DNA of 64,000 nt from Vanilla planifolia (taxonomy: Eukaryota; Streptophyta; Magnoliopsida; Asparagales; Orchidaceae): the NCBI GenBank assembly GCA_023846275.1, contig CM043877.1, positions 10,027,107 to 10,091,106 of the forward strand, in the 5' to 3' direction. A program made the position numbers and the translations under genes. Below are positions 39,201 to 49,720 of the stretch, in pieces. A model generated the notes under the pieces. That model was not told the origin of the DNA and did no database searches. It worked only from the letters and a program-made list of their open reading frames with translations. The stretch's first letter is position 1; the number at the start of each line of letters is the position of its first letter.

Positions 39201-41900
39201 TAACCTTGTGAGAGAGACCTTGATCAGGAGTAATATTCTTGAATAACTAAAAGGAAGAAAAAAATCGTGGTTAGGAAGGTCATAATAGCAATAACGATTG
39301 AGCCTGAAGATTGCTCGAGGCTGGGGACCACTCACAGAGAGAGAATTCTAGTTAACTTGGATGTTGTAAGTTTGTTTTGCCCCTAATTGTTTATTCCATC
39401 TCCTTTTAATCCTACTTTACCTCTTTAATGCATGCACCATGCTTGCTTCTTGGCTTGATTGGGGTTTGTCACATGCCTTGGGAGTTTAACATGATTGAGA
39501 AGACGGACATGCAAAGTGATTAGTAGTTTTGGTGCATCCATTTATGACATGGACCTCACAGATTGTATGTTCACTAATTCCATCTTCGTGAATCTACTGT
39601 GTCTACTGTGTGAATTAAGCAACATGGAGGTTATCCTGCTACTTTGATGTCATTTACTTTGGTTTGATGACTCTTTTAATGTACCTTTTGGGTCGTAGAG
39701 TGTGCCGCTAGGTCATTCATAACATGACATCTACAGAATCGCATTCCTTATTGATTTCTAAGTTTGTTTCTTTATAGTTCTTCTCAAGAGCAAAATTGCA
39801 CCTGGATTAGATGCATGAAAATTTTATTTGTTATCCCTAGAACATTTAGTTATCCCTGGAACTTTTAATTTTGTTTAGTCACCAAATTTTTCTTGTTTGT
39901 TTAGTTTTTAGACCTTGGAAAAAGAAAAGAATTACAACCCTGAAAGTTAAATGCAATTTCTTTGGCCATGTTCTTTGATATTTTTTCTGTTTGCTGTTCA
40001 AAATCCTATTAAATCTTAATTTTGTTTCCATTTGGAGTATTAAAGAGATGATATAAGTTGCACTCTTTCTTATGCATGCTTCACTACTTCATGATGTTGA
40101 GGAATAAACTTGCCAAGTATATCTCTTGTTGCTGAAAATTATCTGTTTTGCATAGTATGAAATACAGCTAGAAATCAAGGCTATTTTCATGCTTATTTGA
40201 AATATATGTATAGTTAATGGAATATACGTCGAAGTGGATGAGTAAATCATTATTAGTTGCAATTAGAAATCAAGCTTATTGTCATGTTTATTTGAAATAT
40301 ATAAATAGTTGATGGAATGCTAGTCAAAATGAATAGGAAAACATTGTGCATGCAATTGATGGACGGACTGTTAGGAAAATCTGATTATGGTTAGCAAAAC
40401 TTTTTATTTAATGAAGGAGAGTTGATGAATTGAAGAAAGAGAATTGAACAAAGTTGGGCCTTTTATGATAATTTAGGTTTCAATATCAATTTTGAGGTTA
40501 GATTTAAGATTTTTAAGATAAGAGTTTAAATCTTGCTGCAAACTGTTTTCCATGGGTTTGGAAGAAAGCCAACTTCATATATTGTTGGATATCCCTGCTT
40601 TCATGCCACTATTATTGTAGTATCTATTGACAATGAAGATGGTCTCCAATGAGTATGTAGGTGCTAGTTCCATATAAGTATGTAGGAGTGCCATTGTGCT
40701 GGAGAATTTGACTGCAAAAAGATGGAAGAAAATGCAGATAAAATAAAACACACATGGATTGGTAATGCTAAAATCTCTCAACTGGACAAAAACTATGACC
40801 TCAAATAGAAAAAAGTTCTACCATCTCTTATAGGTTACAACAAGAATGACCTTTTGGACAAAAATTCTCTGTTTATGGAAAAAGTAAAATAAAAGCGAAG
40901 AACAATAAATAGAAAGTTATAAGCTGCAAGTCGAAAGCAAAGAGCATAGTAAGTTTAGTGTAAACAATACTTAATGCTAGGTCCCTCATCTTTATAATTA
41001 AATGGTTTATAGAAGGGCAAAAGGCATAGAATGGATGGATTTAACAAGTTGTGGAATATGCGACAAGCAAGGAATGGCTTGTGGGGCAACGTATCAATTA
41101 AGGATCATATTGCACATAATGGGTATTAAATGTGTTAGATATTTGGAGGTATGGAGGGGTAACTGTTAAATAGTTAGCAAGAAAGCTCGAACAAAGAGTT
41201 TGGGTTAGGACGAGAACCTAAGCAGTTCTAAGAAGAGCATGGCCAGGTTTGGGCATAGAATCTGGGCAGGAGAAAGAATTTGGCAATTTTGGGCACTTAA
41301 GACAACAAGACTTACCTAGGTAGACATGGTTAAGTGGACTAGAGAACAGTTGAACCAGGTGAACCAACGAAGTCCAACTATGTAAGATTGGTATTCAGGT
41401 TTTAATACTTCTTTCTTGATGCCTTTAGATTCTCAAGCTTAGTTGATTCTCTTTCCCAAAGCTCAAATACCTATTAGGTAGATTGCTTAACCTTCTTCAA
41501 GTCATCGTTGAAGTAATACATGTATTTTAGCATACTTCTTCCTCTTTGTAATACCCTTAATGAGTTGGTAATTCTTTCCTTCAATTCCCTATTTGTCTGC
41601 AAGACTAAACAGCTAATATGACCTCTCAAAACTTCTCCTTACTTTGCGAAGTTGATATTTGATTTATGCCCAATTTTTTGAGGATTTAAGTCCAATTGAA
41701 TCTCTCTTTGGGCGTAAGTAGATTGGTTTGAGGGTTTTTTTTAACCTTTCCCTAGGATAAAAGAGTAAAGTAACTTAGACTTCTTACGTTCCAAACTTTA
41801 ACACTTAATTGTGGTTGTACTTGTCCTTTCTTTCCTATATGAAAAAAAACTCATACGTCATGTATATTAATCATTCTTTCTAGATAATGATGTCCTCCTA
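36292..41900. other. Long non-coding stretch, probably intronic
   Basis: I see no host exon and no retroelement domain that I can name. An 87-codon open frame at 37,776-38,039 matches nothing I recognise. A ~94-bp doublet lies at 40,166-40,352. A TATATAA-containing segment near 39,133 could belong to an LTR. If the PHF5A first exon is at 33.6 kb, this is part of its 5' UTR intron. Confidence 0.5.
40166..40352. repeat. Tandem doublet with ~94-bp unit
   Basis: Copies at about 40,166-40,258 and 40,261-40,352 share AGAAATCAAG at the start and CATGxTTATTTGAAATATAT inside, then diverge slightly. Non-coding. Confidence 0.75.
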
Positions 41901-41929
41901 TAAACGTTGTTCATTGTCAATCACAAGAT

Positions 41930-44100
41930 TATTCACAGATGGCAGTTACTCCTAGGGTTCCTTCTTGTTCATCATGGATGGTTCAAATGGCTTCAATTTT
42001 CAACTTTCGATAAATCTTCATGTAGGATGCTAAATCTGGTTGCTAAGCATTATAATTGATTTTTCTGGTCAAAATAAACCACACATGATAGGCTTTTTTG
42101 CTCTTCCTTTGAGACTCACCTTTCTTGACATGTAATTTACTAGATCTCCGATTTCCATTAGTTGATCAACATGATGTTTATCATTTCACTCTTTATACTC
42201 TTATGAGAGGTCCAATTGGCTCTCAATAGTAGTGTGCATCTTTCTAATAATCACACTACACTTTTGTGTTTTCTAATTTGTTGTTCCTTCAATTTCCTTC
42301 AAGGTGTTTGTAGGAATTCAAATTTGAAGTTTGTGACAAATATCCCAAACATACTTCAAATGATCTCTTGCAAGTAGAATTATGCATGACTCATTATATG
42401 CAAACCATATGTATGGTAGATTCTTACCCCACTTTTTCTGGTTGTAGGAGATATATCCTCTTAACAGATGAAGTATCATTCGATTAATGTCCTATGTCTA
42501 GTAATTTGCCTATGGGTAAAAGACAAAACTCCTTTGTAGTGTTTTATTCCTTATCAACCAAGAACTTTTCCAGAATTTTCTAGTATGATGCTTGTTGGTA
42601 GTCTATGATATGTGCATACCTTTTCAAAGAATATTTGTTTATTCACTCTTAATCTCTATTGGCATGGTATGAGTTTTCATCCTAAAATATTTGTCTACAT
42701 CCATGAATAAGGAATTATGACTTTTTCATGTCGTCGAAAGTCTATCAAAAAATCTATCGAGATACTCTCCCATGGTCAATTGGGTGTCAAAAGTAGCAAA
42801 TATAAGTAGTTTTGATTGGCTGATTTGGTTGTACTACAAAATTCACACGTCCAAATGACCTTCTTGACATGATTTCATCCTAAGCTAATACACACATCTT
42901 TGTAGATTCAACACAGCCTTAGCTATGCCAAAATGTCTAACTAGTTTTGAAGTATGAGCTTCTCTAACCTACTTTAACTACTTTCATCTCAAGAGATACA
43001 AAGTTGATGTCCATAATAAAATAGCCCATCTTGAAGAATAAATTCCAAGAGTTTCCTGGTCTTTATTTCTTCAAGAATGCCTTAGTGTTTCTGGGTTTTT
43101 GGCCCACCTTGACATATATTGTTCATGCTGCTTTTGTTGGATTTGCGTAATGGAGGACAAACATAGATTGCTTACTAGTGTTCTTGACAACATGTTAACC
43201 AATTTGTTACAAACTGCTTTATTGCACTTAATCATCAAGTTAGAGTGCTGCAAGTAGGCCATCAATTTAAAGTGTCAAGCTTGCTACATCTTTTTATTAA
43301 TCTTGTAAGAATTATGGTAATTGTTAGTCTGAATGCATGATCGTCTCATTGCCTAGCAGATACGATCTCTTATGCTACATAGCTTGATGTAGTGCTAGCA
43401 CTTTATCATACATTGGTTATGCTTTTCTATAACGAGTTCATCAAAATAAGGTTGTATAACATCATTCGCCAAATCATGAACATGGTTGGTGCATTATAGA
43501 CTTAGACGTTTAGTAGGATGAGCCTCTCATATAATCCTTGTTGAGCTTTAAAGGCAATCTTTTGAACAGCCTACTCATTGATTTGAAATAAGTGGTATCT
43601 TGACTTCACATCATTTTTAGTGAATATTTGTGAATGTTTCAGTTGATTTAGAATATCATTTATAATGAGAGAGATATATATTCTTGATCATAATTTTATT
43701 AAGAGTATGATAGTAGATACAAATATGCCTTTCTTAGTCCTTGTTTGGTATCCACTTGGTGAATTTTTTTACCTCAAGTTCCTGTCTCAAGAAACTCCTT
43801 CGCTTGCTTCTTGATCTCCTTGATATTTTTTATTGAATGTCAATACATCCTAATATATGGTAAAGGGTTATTTGGTATAAAGATAATCCCGTGTTCAACA
43901 CCTCTTCTTAAGTTTAACCCATGTAGCTCTTCAAATAGGTTGGAATGCGTTCTTAGTGAATACTTTATGTTTTTTTTCTTCTATTATCGATAACCATATA
44001 TCTCGGCCATCAAGTTTCTTGAGCCATACTACCACCACCATGTAGCTCTGACATGCATTGAGGAGCCTCTTGTTTGTTAGCTACCATGTCTATGAATTGG
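41930..44100 (-). mobile_element. Decayed Ty3/gypsy pol region
   Basis: Read on the minus strand from about 44,100 downward, reverse-transcriptase remnants are followed by the RNase H end near 43,071-43,265 (MAYLQHSN and NMLSRTL motifs), then by integrase remnants down to about 41,930. The RT-RNase H-integrase order identifies Ty3/gypsy. The copy is broken throughout, old, and has no LTRs that I could place. Confidence 0.8.
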
Positions 44101-45550
44101 AGTTCTCAATCTCTATGCACAAGGTACTTCCATTCGTCATGAATTGGTATTGTTGCATTACATGTTAGAATACAACGTCCTTCTCGCATTAATAGGTTGT
44201 TTATAGATCAATTTGGCAAATATTGAAGAACATGAGTTCACATAATATCTCATCAATAATTCTTGGTGATAGCAAGTTTCAATTGATAGTGCTTTTTAAT
44301 TTTCATCACATGTTTCTGTGTCTATGAAATAGAATTTGATGTGAGTTTCGGGTATTTAAGAGTCCCAATCAGTGCATAAGGCTAGCTGAGATGTGATCCT
44401 TCTTTTGCCTTGCTTAGTTTGGCTGATTTTACTATCAAAGATAGACTCAAATTAATAGGCTGTGGTCTCGGGCATATGACTCTAATCAGTAGTAATCATC
44501 CCTCTCTTTTAAATTCTCTCCCTTTAGACCTAATGATATGATGTGAAAAGCTGACATGATGAAAGGAGGGAAGTTCATGAAAATATCAAGGAAAAAAAGA
44601 AGTTTAAGGGTTTGTTGATGATGATAAGGATGATGTTCAACTTTGTAAAATTCACTTTTTTACATGCTATTCAAAGCAATGTGACGAGTACAAGAGTCTT
44701 AATCCTTGAGTGATGATTGCTACATGCAAGGGAATATTCTTAAGACTATATAATATCCTAATCCAAGTTTGTCTTTGATGGTTTTGACCAAAGGGGGAGA
44801 TTAGAATCAAGAAGAGATTGGAAGATAAGAGGAATGCCTCATGCATCAAAGCCATCATTGATACTAGTAATTAAAAAAAAAATTCTTAATGATTCTTATA
44901 GAATGACTTAGCTTATGGAGGTCTCTACACTTATGCTCATATCCTTTATTTTTTATTTAGTATGATTAGGATACATGGATAGAGAGAAAATGTCAAGTTT
45001 TTCACCCATGAGTGTGTTAACAAAGTCATGGGTTATGTCTTACCATTACATATTTGTTGTGTGATATTGGGCTGTTTGTATTTGTAGGATTGAGATGTGG
45101 TCTATTGTCATCAGTACGAGAAAGCTTTTTCTCAGGGTATGTTAATTAGGATGCTAAATAATGGAGTCATTGGTTGCAATGGAAGTGTAGTGAAGTGAAC
45201 ATTAACCAAAGATGCAATTTACATCTCGAATGACCAAAGAAGCTATATGAGAAACTAATGCCAACAATCTTGAAATTAGGTGGAAAAGGGTTGTAGATAA
45301 ACACCAGCATTATTTAAAAAGATACAAGTCTTACCATGAAACAAGTTGTGGAAAATGAGATCAACCTTGTATTGGTCACCTCACTAGGAACATAGGTATG
45401 TACTATAATTTTGTGATTAACGAGGAGATAAAGCTTTGAGTAAGCAAACTATATGAAAATGGAGCATGAAGCCAAGTATCTTTGCATATGAATCTCTTGT
45501 AGTAATCTTGCCCATGAAGAATAATCGATGATTGACATGCAAAGACTATT

Positions 45551-45642
45551 GATCACTCAACAAATTTATTATAAAATATCAGCATGCAATGTTTATTCGT
45601 CACTTAACAAGTTCACTATAAAATATCAGCACCTTTTTCGAA
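45551..45642. repeat. Short doublet with ~46-bp unit
   Basis: Two copies share a TATAAAATATCAGCA core at about 45,569-45,583 and 45,615-45,629. They lie between the two gypsy fragments. Confidence 0.6.
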
Positions 45643-46039
45643 TGATTGATGACTAGTTGCAACACCAAGTCTCCTCTCAAGGTTGGATATGACATTGGGG
45701 TATGTCCAAGTTTGCATCCATGAGGTAGATGTGAGGAGGACAACACTCTAAACACACCAAAGATTATATAAAAAAATAGAGAATTGAAATCAACTATGAT
45801 AATTTGAGGTAATCTAAGAATGTTTATAACCATGTTATTGAGTAATGTGGCTTTATAAGGGCTCATCACTATTTTTTTAAGTTCATCAAAGGAGTCTACA
45901 AGATAATTTATCCTCTCCATGCACTAGTTTGCTCAAGTCAATTAGAAATTCAAGTGTATTGAAGAATAAGAGGAAACCTTTCTCCTCTTGAAGATGATGA
46001 GACTTTATGGTTTCCTTATCCAACTAACAATGTCCTTTC

Positions 46040-46450
46040 AAAATGGAGGAGGATGCATCAAGATATGTACTTCGAATTGTGTTGATACAAGATGGAGGAC
46101 CTATTGCATACAACCTAAAGCTACTACAAGCTGCTCATAGAACTACCTCAACAAAAAACTGCCAGAATCACAGAGTCGTCAAGCATAAGCAATCCCATCT
46201 ACCAAGAAAGGATACATCCACTCATTTAGTTAACCTCTATAATATCTCGAGACTCAAAGAACTAACAAGCTTAACATTTAGAGTGGATAATGTATTTGTA
46301 ACTGTTCAATCATGATGCTTGATATAATAAAGGAGATTTCAATGAGTTGGCTGACATGTTGTCACAACCCCATGGTAACAACATCAAAATTTTCTTTTCG
46401 CATTGGTATAATCAATAGAGCATGTGGGATTTACTACTAGTTAACAATGA
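46040..46450 (+). mobile_element. Ty3/gypsy RNase H fragment, opposite orientation
   Basis: The plus strand carries a gypsy RNase H start (EEDASRYVLRIVLIQDG) and, further on, a segment like the end of the domain (near 46,330-46,370). Orientation is opposite to the gypsy fossil at 42-44 kb, so it comes from a separate insertion or an inversion. It is a short, broken remnant. The first 90 codons happen to stay open but are not a gene. Confidence 0.7.
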
Positions 46451-47343
46451 GGACCTTGACTTCAATTGTTATGATCTAAAAAGGAGGTTTAATTGAGTAC
46501 ACCACTTCCAACAAGGGTTATTTTATAAAGGTCAACAATTCTTTCTTATGATTGAAAATTGACATATATGGTTTTATAATGCTCAATCGTCAAAAGTAAC
46601 ATGTTATTCTTGAGTAACAAAATAATTTAGAACTCGTTAGAAATATTTTCATTGATCTCAACTATCATGTGAGAGGATGAACTTCACAAGAGATTATATA
46701 TTGCAAGACAATAAAACTCATAAATCATAACCCAAGGGTTAAACATCCTCAAACCAAACCTCGAGCTAGAGTCAAATAAGCTCAAGATTGAAACGTTAAT
46801 AACTCTTGTATTGGGGAACTCACAGGACTTTTCTTCAAGTACGTGTAGCACATGTTGAACTTCCATCATGGATTATCTTTGATCAAAACTTATTACTTTT
46901 TTAAGTCAACTTTGATGATCTATTGTTGACAATAAGTACGACTTTAAAGAAGTACACCCTTCATCAAGGAGACACCATTCAAGTAGTGATCATAAAATTG
47001 GAGGGCATGAGATGGGAGCCTCCAATATTCTAACTTGCTTACCATCATACCATTGTTAACTCAACTTCGAAAATTACCTTGCGGAACTTTTAGCTAAATA
47101 TCCACAGTGTTGGAATTCAAAATTGAAATATGGTTTGAGTTCTAATGGCCCACAGCCACATATGCCTGTTCATCAGTTGTAATAAATCTGGGCTCCTGTT
47201 TTTGATCTTTCCTTTGTCATCTCTTTTTCTAATGATGCATTTTTTATTTGTTGAGTGATGGAGCATTATATGAAACTTGATCTCAGCTCTGACGCATGAG
47301 TACATTCAATTTCCTTTATTTGTTTTGCATAAAATGCAAACTC

Positions 47344-47368
47344 ATTTCAGAAGCTAGAGCCCAAGGCC
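47344..47368 (+). other. Splice acceptor and end of the PHF5A 5' UTR
   Basis: A pyrimidine-containing tract ends in CTCATTTCAG with AG at 47,349-47,350. Only 18 nt of leader then precede the ATG at 47,369, so the leader is very probably spliced from an upstream exon. Confidence 0.6.
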
Positions 47369-47701
47369 ATGGCAAAGCATCATCCAGATCTCATCATGTG
47401 CCGCAAGCAACCTGGAATCGCTATCGGACGACTCTGCGAGAAGGATGATGGCAAGTGTGTGGTCTGTGATTCCTATGTGCGTCCATGCACGCTCGTTCGA
47501 ATCTGCGACGAGTGCAACTACGGTTCGTTCCAAGGCCGTTGTGTCATCTGTGGAGGCGTTGGCATCTCTGATGCTTATTATTGCAAGGAGTGCACACAGC
47601 AAGAGAAGGACCGAGATGGATGTCCCAAGATTGTTAACCTTGGCAGTGCCAAAACAGATTTGTTCTATGAAAGGAAGAAATATGGCTTCAAGAAGAGATG
47701 A
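47369..47701 (+). CDS. PHF5A: PHF5A / Rds3, U2 snRNP SF3b subunit
   Basis: A single open frame of 110 residues, exactly the family length, starting [16 protein letters not shown] and ending [15 protein letters not shown]5A is a small zinc-binding knot inside the SF3b complex of the U2 snRNP, next to the branch-point adenosine pocket of SF3B1, and is needed for pre-mRNA splicing in the nucleus. The paired cysteines (CVVC 30-33, CDEC 46-49, CVIC 58-61, CKEC 72-75, and C11, C23, C85) are present. Position 26 is Asp (codon GAT), whereas other eukaryotic PHF5A proteins I know have Cys there. The rest is nearly identical to Arabidopsis PHF5A. The coding part is one exon. There is an acceptor just upstream and no poly(A) tail downstream, which argues against a processed copy. 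Confidence 0.97.
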   Translation: MAKHHPDLIMCRKQPGIAIGRLCEKDDGKCVVCDSYVRPCTLVRICDECNYGSFQGRCVICGGVGISDAYYCKECTQQEKDRDGCPKIVNLGSAKTDLFYERKKYGFKKR

Positions 47702-47719
47702 TTTTTTTGTGCTTCTTTA

Positions 47720-49700
47720 GTGGGCTGATGCTTTAACTTGAACTGTGTTGAACTTTATTAGATTCGAATAACTCCATTCTACTCTTCTGCAACTGTTGTT
47801 TGTGCTTTGAAATGTTGTGATGTTATTGGAACTTATATGAAGTGTTTTTCTTGGATAAATTTTTGTTAGTTTTCTTTGTTCTCTCATATAGGAACCTTCA
47901 ACAAGGGGTAAATTTGTACTTGCAAAGCTTTATAGTTATGTTTAGGATCTTGATAGAGTTAGGTACATCTAAACAATACTAATAAAAATGTGATGAAAGT
48001 GAAGTAAAGAAAGATTTTTAAGTGTTTTTACTTGAATAGATCAATAGCTATACCAAAGTAGTTTGAGCTTCATACTCTCTTTTGCTCAAAATTGAGTGAT
48101 CTATATGAAAATATGAAATGTATATGATCAATTTTTATTTTTTTTGTTAAATGAGCTTCATGTTTGGTCTCTTTTTATCTCTTTAATGCGTGTCTTCATT
48201 TGCTATGTTCTTTTTAATTGGCAAAATGAGCTAGTGTATTATGAATAATGTTATATAAGTTGGATATACAAATTAATCATTATAAATTTAATTTATAATT
48301 AAATAAATATAAAATGATTCTAAATGGGTATAACTATTTAAAAGTATTGATGAATAATAACTTAATGAAATTCAACCTTGAACTAATTCTTTATTAACTA
48401 AATTAAAGATATATTTTTAATCTTGAATTAGTTAAATTATTTTAGTTGTATGTTATTGTCCTAAAATATATATGATATATTAGTAGAATAATACATAAAA
48501 TTTTAGGATAGACATATAATATAATTTAAAATAATTATTTGAATACACCTTTCAAGAAAATCTTATTTCTCAAGTACTTGAAGCCACGAGATGTCTTGAG
48601 ATGAACCCTCAAGACAAAAGCTTACTTTTCGAGCAAATTAACTCTTAAATATACTATTAGTTTTGATTGATTCACTAATCGTCTTAAAAGCTTCTTAGTG
48701 CTTTGCTTCTCTCTCTCTACTTAACCAAGGCAAATAACTCACTTGCATATTCATTAAGATATGGAATAGAACAACTTATTATCCAAATAAATATATAAGA
48801 CATATATTTTCTCAATATAACCTTATCACTAAGATTTATACCAAATACCATTGACTCTTCTACAAACTCTTTAATATACTTTTGTGCCAATTATCCACTA
48901 TTATTATCCCAAATTATGACATCTCTTGAGCCCTTATTCATATCCTATGGTATAAAATCATCATTCAAAAAAAATTCTAAATATGCTCTAATTATACCCA
49001 TTTTATACTTCAACATACAACTAGTCATTCCACCACACTAAATCATGAAAATTGAGTTTAAAACACTCAAATACAACTTTAACTTAATTAAAAAAACTCA
49101 TATATAATAATAAGAAATAAGTCTATTCAATCCAAGAATCTAACTACTTGACATCATCCTACCCATCACAAATTAACTCAACCTTCAAGAGTTGGCCAAC
49201 CATTGGAACCTATTTTGTCCCACTCCATATCCACCATTCAGTTTTTCTTATATAAACATCTTCTTCTTATGGCATTCAACTTATATTGTATGTCACTACA
49301 ACACCTTCATCAATGCAATATCAAATATACAGAAAAGTCAATAAATTAATAAAAAAAATATTTGAAAAGAAATATCTGATTAAAAAAATACACAAAAAGA
49401 CAATTTGAATCATTGAAAATTCAGCTTTGGTACCCAAAATATCTATTAAAAACAAAGTTTGACATTTCTTTTGAAAAAACTAGCTTAAAATATTATACAA
49501 AAACAATGCTACATTGAATTAAGCAAATGGGTAAGGTGATGGTAAAGACTAAAAGGTAAAATGACCACACATAAACACATCACATAGTTTTTCAGAAAGG
49601 GATTTCCAAAAGTTGTTTTTCCTTTACAACTAATAGCTCTTGTACATGCATTTACTTATAATTCAAATCAAACCAAAGGTCTTTGAGAAACCAAAGAATG
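47720..49700. other. Intergenic region between PHF5A and CLPP3 (tail to tail)
   Basis: It contains the 3' UTRs of the two converging genes and about 1.7 kb of AT-rich sequence. No exon, RNA gene or recognisable element domain was seen. Confidence 0.6.
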
Positions 49701-49720
49701 GCTCTCAGCACCCACCAGAG

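Noticed and set aside
46043-46315. 90-codon plus-strand frame as a possible small gene
   Set aside because: Its content is gypsy RNase H; it is a fossil fragment.
47354-47602. Open frames of 82 and 91 codons overlapping PHF5A in other frames
   Set aside because: They mirror the strongly conserved PHF5A frame and have no identity of their own.
47351-47760. PHF5A as a processed retrocopy because of its single coding exon and the Asp26 change
   Set aside because: A splice acceptor directly precedes the leader, there is no poly(A) tail downstream, the frame is intact over all 110 codons, and as far as I recall PHF5A is also a single coding exon in Arabidopsis.
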